A stretch of 64,000 nt of DNA from Parastagonospora avenae f. sp. tritici 18332-5 (taxonomy: Eukaryota; Ascomycota; Dothideomycetes; Pleosporales; Phaeosphaeriaceae): positions 496,001 to 560,000 of the forward strand of contig JAFJTR010000002.1 in NCBI GenBank assembly GCA_022559985.1, written 5' to 3'. Below, piece by piece: positions 10,601 to 23,600 of the stretch; the stretch's first letter is position 1, and each line of letters opens with the position of its first letter. The notes beneath the pieces were generated by a model, which had not been told where the DNA came from, ran no database searches, and saw only the letters and a program-made list of their open reading frames with translations. The position numbers and the translations under genes were made by a program.

Positions 10601-12287
10601 ATTGTCTCTGAGTGAATAACGCTTTTTTTGTCTTTCACTCTATCCGCGAGATTGGACAATATTGAGCCTGTTTCAGACATGCTACCGTTGCTGCCCAGTT
10701 TGCGAATGATGTCGTTGAACTCGAAATGCTCGACTGCCTTGACTGCAGCAAGACGCACTTTGTCATCGCTATCAATCAGGCATTCTGCGAATGACTTTAG
10801 TAGCTTCTGCTCCTCTTCGGGGTCGAGACCGATGCCACCAGCGGAGGTCATCAATATGCGACTGATTCCAGTAGTCCATGAGGCACGGATGATGGGTGAC
10901 TTGTCATTTTTCCGCAACAGAAAAGAGTGGTACGCAGCAGGGTATTGTGTCGGGAATGAGTTTATAGAAGCTGGGGTGGTAAGGAAGTCATACGGTCGAG
11001 TGGGTTCGGCACGCGTTAGGCTTTGTGAAGGGTATGCCGCCGGATCCAGCTCAGGCAGTGGTGGAGGGCCGGCTGCACCGATACCTGAGATCATGTCACC
11101 AAACGTCTCGGTTGCCAATTGTCGCAGTTGCACATTTTCTGTGGCAAGCTCATCCTGCAAGTGGGGAATGATTTCCTGTAGAACTCCTGGACAGCACTTC
11201 CACAGCTCGCGAAGAAGCCTATGTGCCTTGTTCGCCTCATCGATGTCGTCTTCCGAAGGACCTCTGGAGACTTCGTCCGGGTCTTCGCTGCCCGCCCGGT
11301 TGCGCCTGAAGGAAGCCCCTGAATTTGTGAAGTCGACAATGACGGAACTAAAGTAGTTGCCAATTAGGCGCGCCATCTTTTCGGGGTAGGCATTGCACAC
11401 ATTCCTCGCCATGTTGTATGCGGGAGGGGCGTCTTTGCGACGGAGCGTCGACTGCTTCGCATCCACCTGCACGCCCTTCTTGCCTTTGCCTGAGTTTCCT
11501 AGGGTTATGGGGTCCGCCCACAGGAACTGCGCGACTACAACATCGACGACATCATGCGTGACGGCAGGCGCTTCTTCGATGACGGTGGACAGGACTTCGG
11601 TCATGTTGTGCTCGACACTTTTGCTGAGTTCCTCGCCATTGTCGCTCTTGGCCGGGCCGGACAGGACATCGAAGCAGACGGTGAAGAGGGCTGAGGTAAG
11701 CTGGTCTGAGCCGGGGATCTCGTTGATGAGGAGGATACTCTTCCATTCGGCAAGCGAGCGCAGGACGTACATGTGCTGGCTGTTGTAGGGGTGGGTCGGA
11801 TCGGCGAGCAGCGGCATTAGCTTGTTGATGATGACGGAGAAGATTTCCTGCGCGTGTCAGTAGGAAGTCGCGTATCTCATACACAGACATGGCGTACCTT
11901 CAGCTTGGAGGCGGGATAGGGCGCATCTGGTGCAAAGAGCCGGAGCATGTCGACGACGCAGCAGACGGCCCACGCGCGCACGCCATTGTCCTTGTGCTGC
12001 AGCAGGCTCTGGTGCGCCAATTCTTGCGCGACGGGCATGAGCGAGTCGCGGTGTGCCTCTTCCTGGTCTATGGTGCGCAGCTCGTCCAGCAGCGTCTTCA
12101 ACCGCGTCAAGAGGTCGCCCACGCTGATTTGCTTTCCTGGCCGTCCGACCAGCAGCTGCTTGAAATTCAATTTCTTGGTGCCATCGGATTCGCCCTGCGC
12201 TTCTTCCACCTCCACCTCCACCTCCTGCTCCTCCTCTTCGACTACTTCGGTCGCGGCCGCCGCGCTGCGCCGACTGCGAGGCGCCAT
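7622..12287 (-). CDS. PDS5: Sister chromatid cohesion protein Pds5 (BimD/Spo76 orthologue)
   Basis: Exons complement(11898-12287, 9976-11847, 7622-9925), 1521 residues; both introns are 50 bases (GTACGC..CAG and GTAAGT..TAG) and keep the frame. Pds5 is the HEAT-repeat regulator of cohesin in the nucleus, needed for maintenance of cohesion and for balancing Wapl-driven release with acetylation. The N-terminus has an acidic run and LNFKQLLVGRPGKQIS, then the conserved block around DMLRLFAPDAPYP. The middle is helical repeat throughout. From about residue 1290 the tail becomes Lys/Glu/Ser-rich with many basic clusters (KKRK, RKKAK), typical of fungal Pds5 and probably DNA-binding or nuclear-localising. 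Length fits the family. The start codon lies just before MAPRSRRS. It is divergent from TTI1 across about 530 bases. Confidence 0.95.
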
Positions 12288-12814
12288 GTCGCGTGGCTGC
12301 GCGTGTGATTAATTGGATAGATGCTGCGTGGCTAGTATCAATCACGTGAGCCCTTGGAACGCGTTGAAGGACCCGTGGCTGGGCTTTGTCGCGGTCGAGT
12401 TGTGGTGACGTCGCGGTGTTGAGTGTCGCGGGCACATGCAGTCAATGGTTGGGAGCTTCAAGATACGCGCTAGTTAGCTTGCACAACGCGACTGCTCTGG
12501 TCTGGTCTGTGCTCCACCTTTAGCTCTGCCTACCTCATCACCAACGCCGTCCAATCATCCCTCACTCATCACTCCGCCTTGAACCCTTCACTTTCACTCT
12601 GCACCCAGCATACCGTCTGCGCTAAAGTGGGGCAATGAGCACCCTAGCGCATCTGCTATGATCACACATGTCAATGTTCCACTAGCACTTTTACATTCAC
12701 CGCGCTTGGACTACCTTGTCTCAAAGAGGCAAGAAGCTTAAGCGAGCTTCGCGCATCCGTCTGGCAACGCCTTCAATCTCTCCTCTCGCAGCCGTAATAC
12801 TGCGCAGTTGCAGC
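12288..12814. promoter_or_regulatory. Shared divergent promoter of PDS5 and TTI1
   Basis: The two start codons are 527 bases apart and point away from each other. CT-rich stretches (12535-12610) resemble fungal promoter pyrimidine tracts. No clear TATA box is seen. Confidence 0.5.
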
Positions 12815-15800
12815 ATGGAAAGACAACAAACTTTTCAACGCGCAAGTAGACCCTTGATTCTGTTCAACTCAGCTAATTTGCCATAGTTGAAGCAACCATG
12901 TATACAAGTCCTCTCTGTCACCGCTTCTCTAGCCCAAAGGCCGGAATCCAGAAAGGATCTTGTCGCTGCTCTCTCCAATCTGCTTGACACACTTCGGGCC
13001 ATCACTTCCAAACCATCTGCACTTGACCAAAAGCTCACAGAGTATGCCTTTGTCCCAATCTCGCAGGTACTCAGGCTTTCTCGCCAAGTCCCCGTCCGAG
13101 CCCTTGAATTGTGCTTGGAGTGTATATCAGTCCTCCTCCGCGCAGGATGGGGAGGGGGTCTCGAGCCTGCTCTGGCTGGCCAGTTGCTCATCCTCTTCAC
13201 ATTCCTAACCAAGCCGTCTTCTGCCGAGAATGGTATTGCTTCGACCTCAGAAGAGCTTCAAACACTGGCTTTGAAATGCATGACCAATCTCATGACCGAG
13301 GCTTCACGCACGAGCAAAGGCAAAGAAGCAATGGCATCAACATCCAACATACCTGCTTTAGGAGAGGCAGTCCTCGTGATGCTCGACGCACTCACTGACG
13401 CGAAGTCAAACAGTACCAAGCTCCAAGCTACAGATGCACTGAAAGCTTTGCTCGGCGCCATAACCGATGATGATGCCCTCGCCAGCTTTCTCCCAAGACT
13501 AGTATCATCTCTCACCAAAGTGTTGACGCCGAGCAGCAGCAACCGGCCTGGCTTTCGAGCAGTCGAGCAAAGTCTTGATCTGCTGACTTTGACACTTAAA
13601 CGCCTGTTAAGTGATAAAAAGACTAACAATCTGCCGACTGCACTTGCTCCCGAGAAGGAATCAGATGCAAACAAGGTCTCTCGGACGACTTCGTGGGTCC
13701 AAGCTACCGCATCTCAAATCAAGGTTGCGCTTGCCAACGTGCTTAAGCTGCGGAACCATGACAAATCTGAAGTACGGCACGCTCTACTACGGCTATGTCT
13801 TGGCGTTGTGCAAGAGTGCCGTAGCTCGTTGTCTGACTGTACTGCGATGGCCATTGAAACAGCGATTAGTCTCGTTGGACGGGACGGAGAAGAGGATATC
13901 ATTGAAATCGAGATAAGGACACTACTTACTGCCGATGAGCAGCTCGGAGATGTCCTGCGGGAAAGCCTCCATGGATGGGTCGTGGCACTTCCACGGCTGA
14001 TGCAATCAAAGGACGACCAGGCCAGGCTTCAGATCATACATCAAGTCTCGGTAACGCTACGCCTATTCGACCGAGATGTGGCATTGATTGACGAAAGATT
14101 GGCCAACGGTCTGCGTGATAGCATTTCCACGGTGTTGGGTGATTCAAAGGGTCTCGAAGAACTCGAAGTTCATCACACTAAGCATACCGACCAAGTAATG
14201 CTGCTAGGATCTTCGAGTACACTTATATTCGAGCCGCTGAAGCTGCGACTGAAAGGCCAGGAAGTATTGATGACCGAGTTCCAGCTACTCCTCCAAGAAC
14301 TCGCTAGATCCAATTCTGCGGCGACTGTACTGCAAGAACTTATCCGAACAATCGATATGGGGTCCAAAGAGGCTCGACTCGCTAGCTATTGGGCTGCAGT
14401 GAACCTTCTTAAAGACATGACAAAAACGAACTCGGCATTCGACAACTTCATTGACATGGGAATGCCCAATATGCGCGAAGAACTACAGGATGGCCTTTAC
14501 TCCCACTCAGCCACGATGCTTGCCCAACAAGATGTTTCAGATGGTGTGTCATGGCATTTCTATGCACTCGCCCTCGAAACGGTAGCTTTGCAAGCATCGC
14601 GGTATAAGACGGAGTTTCGTGGCGAGTTGAGTGAGGTTCTGTATCCAGTCTTGCATCACATGGGCAGTTCGAATGAGTCACTGCGACAGCATGCTTTGAC
14701 ATGCCTCAACATCCTTTCTGTGGAATGCGGTTACTCCGATGCTGGCGAACTAGTGGTCGCAAATGTCGACTACATTGTTAATACAGTAGGCTTGAAGCTT
14801 GCGATAGGAGACGTCTCGCCACAAGCTCCCCAAGTCCTCTTGATGATGATGCGACTCTGCGGTCCATCACTCTTGCCATATCTGGACGACCTTGTTGGAA
14901 GCATTTTCGATGCGCTAGAAAGATACCATGGCTATCCCAAACTGACCGAACTCCTTTTTGCGGTCCTGAAGGGCATGACAGAGGAAGGCGTGAAAGCACC
15001 TCTGCTAGCTATCACAGAGAGCGATACAAAGCAAACAGCGTCACATCATAGATCCCCCATTACCATGGCGGATGTCATCGCAGCAGTCAAAAGACTGGAC
15101 GATGATGCACGCAAGCGAAAGGAAGAAGATAAAAAAGACGTGGGCGTACCATTTCCTGAAGAGCCATGGAAATCAAAGAGGGCACCAGAAGCGCCCCCTC
15201 AAGAAGAACCCCAACAATCCAACGAAGCAGACACCACCGAGCCTCCCCCACCCGCTCCTCGAACATACGACCTCCTCCTCCGCATCTCCTCACTCACACA
15301 ACACTACCTCACCACCCCCTCTTCGACTCTGCGCACATCCCTTCTATCCCTCCTCCGCACCACCATCCCCGCCCTAGCCAAGCACGAAAACTCCTTCTTG
15401 CCGCTCATCAACACGCTCTGGCCCGTGTTGCTGCCGCGCCTCCAAGACCCCGAAGCATTCGTCGTCTCCAATGCGCTAGACATTGTAGCGCTGATGTGCG
15501 AGCACGCTGGCGACTTTATGCGGACACGCATCGAAGACGCATGGGACGTCTTCGGGAGGATACATCGTCGGACAAAACAGCGCGAGGATCGACGCGGTGG
15601 CACTCATTCACTCCTTACCGGCGGCATCAAGGGCCTGTCTATTTCTGCGCCAACCGCTTACCGCCCGGAACTATACGTTGACGCGCCGACGAAGATGATT
15701 TGGAATAGTCTGGTGGGCTTGCTGTGTGTGGTTGCGGAATATGTGACGATTTGCGATGAGCGGTTTGAGCAGATTTTGGAGATTTTGGAGCCGGTGTTGG

Positions 15801-15952
15801 AGAGGGGGGATGTGAAGAGGGCGCTCGAGAGGTGTAATGCTGACGCCGTCTGGTTGCGATTGTACAAGAAGGATCTGACGAAGGGCGGCATGGAGGCAGT
15901 GATGGATAGGATGCCGGAAGCAAAGCCGAATTGGCACTTTGTTCGGGTGTGA
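12815..15952 (+). CDS. TTI1: TEL2-interacting protein 1 (Tti1), HEAT-repeat protein
   Basis: Exons 12815-12841 and 12887-15952, 1030 residues. Exon 1 is only nine codons (MERQQTFQR); joining it to LKQPCIQVLSVT restores the conserved Tti1 beginning. The 45-base intron starts with GCAAGT and ends with TAG, i.e. a GC-AG intron. Tti1 with Tel2 and Tti2 forms the TTT co-chaperone that works with Hsp90 to assemble PIKK kinases (TOR, ATM/ATR types). The sequence is alpha-helical repeat throughout, with a charged, proline-rich linker around residues 735-790 (RKRKEEDKKD, then EPPPPAPR). The C-terminal block RPELYVDAPTKMIWNSLVGLL is followed by helices usual for this family. It is convergent with the next gene, 145 bases between stops. 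Confidence 0.92.
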
Positions 15953-16097
15953 TAGCACGTTTCTCATCAAACGCAGATGTATGAATTACCCTTAAACCTT
16001 GCGTATCAGCCGCTACAGTGTTATTAATATTCCCCCTTTCCCCAGACTCGCAACATGCAAAGCGCGGCATATCTATCTACACCTCCGCATCAATCCC

Positions 16098-17370
<1,273 letters not shown>

Positions 17371-17798
17371 TGCGGAGTGGACACGCACGTGTCTGGCTGT
17401 GTCGGCTGCAACCGAGGCCCAAGCGAAGTATCGTGAAAAGAGAAGAAGAGCGCGTGCAAGCGAATGCGGATTAAAAGTTCGTGGAAGCACGCGAGAGAAG
17501 CTCAGGGTCCAATCGTTGCGATGGAGCCCGAGTCAAGTGGCAGGCGGTGAGCGGGGCCGGGCCTTTGCGGGGTGGCAGAACGGAGTCACATGGTGCCAAG
17601 ATGTCACGATCCAGACCGCTTCGGCTTCACTTTGCTCAATTGGCGGTAAAAAAGCGCTCACGAGGCACATACATGGTGGGGCAGTAAGATGAGCTTGCAC
17701 CGGTTTTTGTCACTTGGTACGTTATATAGGGGCGGCTGCTCCTTGGAGTTTGCTGAGCCCTTCGCACAACACGCTTTCAATTTCCACTGCTGTTACAA
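17371..17798. promoter_or_regulatory. Divergent promoter region with TATATA box
   Basis: Lies between the EXPERA gene (minus) and a small plus-strand gene. TATATA at 17723-17728 is 71 bases before the ATG at 17799 and probably serves that gene. Confidence 0.4.
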
Positions 17799-18286
17799 AT
17801 GCCAGATAACAGTCTGTAAGTCACGAGACACACGACAAGACACGCATCATCGACACACGATTTAGGTTGGAGAGTAATAACTCGCATTCATCATCCTGCC
17901 TACTACCTATTTACGACGCAGCCGACGAGTCGATCAAAAATAATGGAACCGCTATAAAATGCATCCAGAAAAAACACTTTTCGCTATCCCAGGAGTCGGA
18001 AGCGACTGGATTAAACGCCGAGACCAGAGTAGAGCTGCTCGAAAGCAGGAGCACCACGACCAGTCGATGGTCGGTGAAAACGACAGGTAGAGATAATAGG
18101 AACCCAGATAACGCCATGCAATCACCGGAGTCGACACCGGGTAAAAAGGACATGCAAGAAAAAGGACGGGAAAATGCAGCAAACTACCGCGCTGAGTATG
18201 CTGGAAAGGTAGCGCGCCAGGTAAGATACGTCGCAGGTAACATCCATCATCAACCGCTAGGCGCACAACAACAATTCGTGCCGTAG
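17799..18286 (+). CDS. Small unknown protein, 145 residues
   Basis: Proposed exons 17799-17815 and 17866-18286. The 50-base intron has a perfect GTAAGT donor and TTTAG acceptor and fuses MPDNSL to an open frame of 139 codons. A TATA box sits 71 bases upstream. The product is hydrophilic, rich in Ser, Asn, Glu and Lys, with no signal peptide, helix pattern or known domain. I do not recognise it. A second short intron near 18221-18240 (CAG-GTAAGA) is possible. Its 3' end may overlap an alternative last exon of the minus-strand CBM21 gene (18250-18410). Support is splice signals and frame only. Confidence 0.42.
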
Positions 18287-18431
18287 TGAAGCAGATTCGT
18301 GAGCGATCGGTCGCCAGAAGACCAGAGACGTCCGCTCCACTCATCGTAGTCAGGCAGGCCGTAAAGGTCTTCGTGTCCAAGGAGATTCGTTATGCGTAAG
18401 GATAATCCTCCTGGCAGTGTTGCGTGATAAC

Positions 18432-20694
18432 TTAAACACATGCTTGGGGAGTGTGGCTTCGTTCGTTGAACATACCAGCAGCCATGTTGTAGCCGTACTG
18501 GTATTGTGAAGCAATGAGATCTTCGGGGCCGGTTCCTGTCACGGGACCTGGGGAGGTCGAGCGAGACAAGAAGGGGGATGGGCTCCGAGAAGAGATAAGG
18601 TCGTTAGCACCGTCGACAAGAACAGGCATCGCAAGAGGAGAAGGAGGGCTGCTGGAGGCAGAGGAGTTGTAGCTCCCACTACCGTTGGTCAGCGCTTGCT
18701 CCTGGACTCCGTCTGTCTGTGTGTTCTTAGTTGACGGTGTTGCGGGTGGAGACGCCTTTCCAGAAGGAGTGCCGAACTGGTTGCGTATTAGTTCCTGTCT
18801 ACACCATGCGCCCTGGGTGCTGTTGAGGTTGGGAACGTACAAAACAAAACTTCTGGATCAACTCGTTGTACTCTGCAGACTGGAGGTCGGGCTTCTCAGA
18901 CGTCAGGGAATCAGGTCGAGTACCAGGGATGGGTGCGCCAGTGGATTGAGCCTTCACGGCCGAAGTCGGTCGATCGAAGTAACCACGGCGAGTCTGATCC
19001 GAAGTGTCCACCTTAAGGCCACTATTGTCGCCGAGAGCAGACTGCGCAGTCGAAAGCGCGGCCGATAGGGAGGCACTGAAGTCGTAGCGTGCCGAAAAAG
19101 CCTGGTTAGCCTGGGAACGTTGCGACGCCTGATCTGGGAAGAGGCTAACACGCTTGCTCTTTGGCTTCAGCTTGATCGTAACACTAGGAGAGTCTGACAA
19201 GACAACAGCCCGTGGGCTTCCAAAGGAGAACTTGCTCTCGAAGTCGTGACCAAAGTCATCGTCGACTGACGGCGGCATTGATCTCGGTCGGGGTGCGAGA
19301 GGAGAATGCCTGCTCCGGGGGATGGCACCAAGACCACCACTGCTGGAACGTTTGCTTTCCCTCTGCTTGACCTTCTTCGAGAAGTCTACTTGGTAGTTCA
19401 TCGAGTTATTGTTGTCCCAGAACTCCTGACCATTGGCCTGGTAGCGAACACACAACAGCAAGGTCTTGGACTCAAGGTTTGCTTGGTCGGCGAGCTTGAT
19501 GTTGAAGTTGAACCGGTCGTAGCCATCTTCCTTCTGCTTCTTGCGCACGTCGTGATTGAACTCGGCGACCACTTCTGAGGTAGTCTTCCAGTAGTCCAAT
19601 GTGAAACGCGCGACGACAAGCTTCTGGAACGCGATGTTGGCGCAGGCAATATTGCCCACCAAAGTCTGGTTGTCCGAAGCGAGGAAAATTCGCTCTACAC
19701 GGACGGGAGCACTTTGACGCTCGTGAGTCTCATTTGCAGGGAAGTTGGTAAGCTTGATCTCCCACTCAGGTGCCTTGGAACGTTGCTCTTCTCCGAAAGG
19801 GTACTCGGTCTCGCTGTCGTAAGTTTCGACAGGCGAGGATCCAGCGCTGACGGCGATTGGTCGTTCCGAGTGGAGGAAGTGTCGCACTTGCTCAATGTCC
19901 TCATTAAAGTGCACGGCCTTCGAGTATGTAGGCGTGCCTGGCATGCTTGAAGGTCGGCGACGGGACGGTGGGCGGAGCGCAGGCTTGACCAATTCACCGG
20001 ACTTCTTTCGGAGAAGTGGAGGCTTTATCCGCAGCTCGTCATCTTCGGCATCGCTGCCATCGGAAGAGCTGATGATGGGGTCCGTGTTGAGAGGGTGCAT
20101 GAGGTGTTGCGACAAGGTAATCTCACTCGATGACCTCGAGTGAGCAATCTTGCGTGCCTCGGCGGACAGCGACCGGGCGAGGGTCTTGGGCGGCTGGGGC
20201 CTCTGCTGGGGTGCCACTACATTTGCGTCGCGAACCGGTGAGGGCTCCCTCTTGACGTCAATGTGCTGCAACGCTTCTTGAAGTTCCCGAAGACTCCCTA
20301 TGCCACGCCCCCGGTCCTCGTCGTCTGAGGAATCAGGAGGAGTTGTGATCGCACCTGAGGGAATCAGAAGATCGTTCACAGGGGAGGGAGACTGGCGGAT
20401 GCTACCATTGCTAGAGCTACCTCGTGGACGGCTGGTCTCGGACGCCGGGCCTGCGGTTCCGTTCACCGCGTTGCCATTTGCAGCAGTGTTGTCAGCGGTG
20501 GTGGTCGAGGACGACGCCGACCGCGGCAGCTTGTTGAGGTACGAGGTGGACGACACTGATCTCGGCAGCGATGGCCGCCGCGAGGAGACTGGAGAGAGTG
20601 GGCTCTGGTCGACGTAAGAATGATTGCGAGTCAAGACAGGACTGTTAGTCTTGGACGAGGCCGGCGACCGCTGCGAGGGTGGAGTGTAAGGCAT
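18432..20694 (-). CDS. Glycogen-targeting regulatory subunit of protein phosphatase 1 (CBM21, Gac1-like)
   Basis: Exons complement(18841-20694, 18432-18794), 738 residues, intron 46 bases (GTACGT..CAG). Residues 1-250 are Ser/Pro-rich and disordered (MPYTPPSQRSP..., RPSLPRSVSSTSYLNK). Near residue 258 is SKAVHFNEDIEQVRHF, an RVxF-type docking motif for the PP1 catalytic subunit. A CBM21 carbohydrate-binding domain follows at about 310-435 (EWEIKLTNFP, FQKLVVARFTLDYWKT, FNFNIKLADQ, FWDNNNSMNYQVDF). The protein would bring PP1 to glycogen and so activate glycogen synthase. An alternative end is plausible: donor GTATGT at 18475 and acceptor CAG ending at 18411 would add an exon 18250-18410 in frame, giving 777 residues. 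The start is the family-typical MPYTPPS. Confidence 0.9.
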
Positions 20695-23600
20695 TCGGTC
20701 GGCTTCCTGGAGGAAGAGAAAGCAGGTCGAATGTGGTGAGGAAGAAGTTTAGGGTGTCGGGTGCATTAGAAGTAATTGCCAAGGGGGTTGTGTCTGGTTC
20801 TGATATTAGCGATCCGGACTTTGGAGCGAGCGAACGAACGGGCCAGCAAGCGAAGAGCGATAGCGCAGCGGCGAGCACGAGCTTATCTAGGCTTCCTCGG
20901 ACTAGAGATTCACTGTCCGCTATCGCGAGTATCGCAAGTCTACTTACGGAATATTAGGTGAAGGAACGGCTCGAGAAGCTCGCGCTTGCTGGAGGCCTGA
21001 TAGGTAGAGAGCACGACGGGTAGTCACAGCTAGTCAAAGCTGCAATGACGTCGAGGCGAGTGTACTCGGACCTGAGGGTACTCGAGACAACGGGGTGCAG
21101 CTTTCGGGGCGCGAAAGACTGCGGAGTGGGCGAGGCCGGTGGCTTCCGTGGAGGAAGAGGCTCTCTTGATGGGACCTGCGAGGTAGGGACCCGGGGTGGT
21201 GGCTGCTGGAAAAGTGAAGAGCCGGGACTGGATGATGTCGAACAACCAGAACGTGCTCGATTCACTGCTTGCGGCGTCTTTAAGAGAGGCGAAGGCTGGC
21301 AATGGCCTAGAGAAGTGGTGGAGAAGATGGGATGAGGAGAGGGGATGTGTTGAGAAGCAGGCGATCAACAGAGTGCAGGACCGGCCGCGACCGCAGGACC
21401 GTGCTAAAAATCGACGCACGTCCGGACCGGGGCCCCTGTTGTCGACGGAACAAGCGAGTTCAACACAAAATGGAGCCAAGCGACCAATACAGGTTCTGTG
21501 TAGGGCACTAGGAGGAATAGCAGCGGAGGGCAGCGCGGCGCCGATAGCACACTGAGGGCCGTAGTGCGAGAGGGTACAGCTGCGCGGCGACTGGCTAGTG
21601 GCGCCGACGGCGGAAAGACGAGGAGACAAAGAGGAACCTTGAGATACGCCAGTGTACACGCTGCTACGAGGCTACGATGCTACGATGCTTCAGATAGCTT
21701 CCATCACGGCGAGTGGCCTACATACTTTTATGCTCTTTATCACCACTCGAGCGGACAAAGTGTGAACAATCCCCGGGAACGGCTTGCTCGCCAGCACGGC
21801 CACAGCTCGAAACGGCAGGCCAGCGCTGCGCAGCAAACCCGCCCTCCACTCCAGTTCATTACTCAACCGTCGCCATGCTCGCTCGGTGGAGATGGTGGCC
21901 AGCTTGCGAGAGCCCACATGGGGCTCAGGACAGTCAGCGCGGGGGCGCAGGCAAACTCTCTCGTCGTCACTTTTGCTTGCCATGCTCCAATTTGCGGAAC
22001 AGCGAGCTCGTGTTGTTGTCATTATAGGTCATTACAGGCCACTCCGTGCTTGATACTTGCTTGCTTTGTCGCCTTGACGCTCACGCCACGCAACCGAAAT
22101 GGCGTCTGGTCTGTGGTGAGCTCCAGTGCTCTGACAAAGCACGCACGTGCCCCGATCGTGATGTCATTGTCTGGCCAGCCGTTGTTGCGCTGCAAACGGC
22201 GACCATGCAACATCTGCTTGCTCGGCTTCCAAATTCTCCTTGCTGTGCACTGCAGCGCGCATCGTGAGGCGGCTGCGTACGGTACCTGGATGATCCAAGC
22301 GACAGAGGCGCCCGCTCCCGCCACAGCCTGAAAAGTCTTCTCCCAACCCGTCCTCGACCTGCTCAACGCAGGCGAGATCGCCAGACACGCCTTTCCAAAA
22401 GGCGGTCGGTCTAGCACCAATGAGATGCCGCACAGGGCAGTGCGCTATCGTTCGTGGGATCCCTGCTTGTGCATCTGTGCCCTTTAAACGAGTCGTAAAT
22501 ACAGTTCGACAGCTTGCGCTCGACCCACGCAGCCTCGAACTCCACAGCGAGCTCAACCCGCGCAATGCACCCCAAACTTTCCTTGTCGTGGAGAGTCTGA
22601 CCACCGTCCTTGCGCGACGAGGCTGCCTGGATGAAACTGCTCGATGCCATCTCGCTGACACGCCATGATCTCTGGGCGGCTGGTCTCGGATGCAGGCCCT
22701 GCTTTCGTACACCCCTCAGCCATTGGCTGCTGCATCCAGCATGCACCAGCGTGAGGCGCTTCACCAGCTTCCCCGCATTATTATCAAGCCCACCGCTGGA
22801 CTATTCTGCAACTAACGACTCAAGAGCGTGTCAACGCGTCCTGATCTGCTTGCATGCTGCCTGCTCTGCTGGAAAACGCTCTCCTGATACAGTTGCTGGA
22901 CGTCCCAAGTTCACAACTGCACGCGCCTGCCGTGTACCGTGGATGCGAACCGTGCCCCGGACATGGGTCATGGCCTGGCTTTGACGACCAACGGCTACTT
23001 GGAGGCCAGCGATACTTCTGGTGGTCGAGCCAAATTTACTGTCTTCAGCCTCACAGATGGGCTGACACATTCCCACCACTAAACTTTCGATGCAGTACCA
23101 CACCTTCCTGCCCGTATCAATATTGCCTCTCTCTTGTTGAGACCGACATAACAACGAGGTTGCTGCACTCTTCCCAACAGATACGACGACAGGCGCAGCC
23201 AAGGCGCCGAAACACTCGCCGGTCTCCCCTCGAGATTGAGAATGCCATGTTCTCTCCTGAGCATCCTGCACGGAGATCCTCACCATGCCGCCATCGTGAA
23301 ACGCCTTATCTCTGCCATGATCACGAGTCACGATGTCGGCATGCTGGGCCAGACTTGTCGTTCCCGAATGCGCTAACCCCAACTTGGCCCCCATCATTCC
23401 CTGCCCCACCTTGCGCTGCCGTCAGACAAATTTTGTCCGGCAGAAATTAGCACTCGACCCACTCGCACGTCGCGGACAAACCTCTTCGTCTCACCGCCCG
23501 CCCACCAGTCGAGACCGATCTCATCCAGAATGACGATCTCAGAGTTCCCATCTGTGTGCACTGACCCGCCGCGTAGGAACTCTTACCATGTTCTGAAAGA

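Noticed and set aside
21030..22331. Open frames of 209 and 255 codons on opposite strands
   Set aside because: They overlap, lack any domain or secondary-structure pattern, and have no splice partners.
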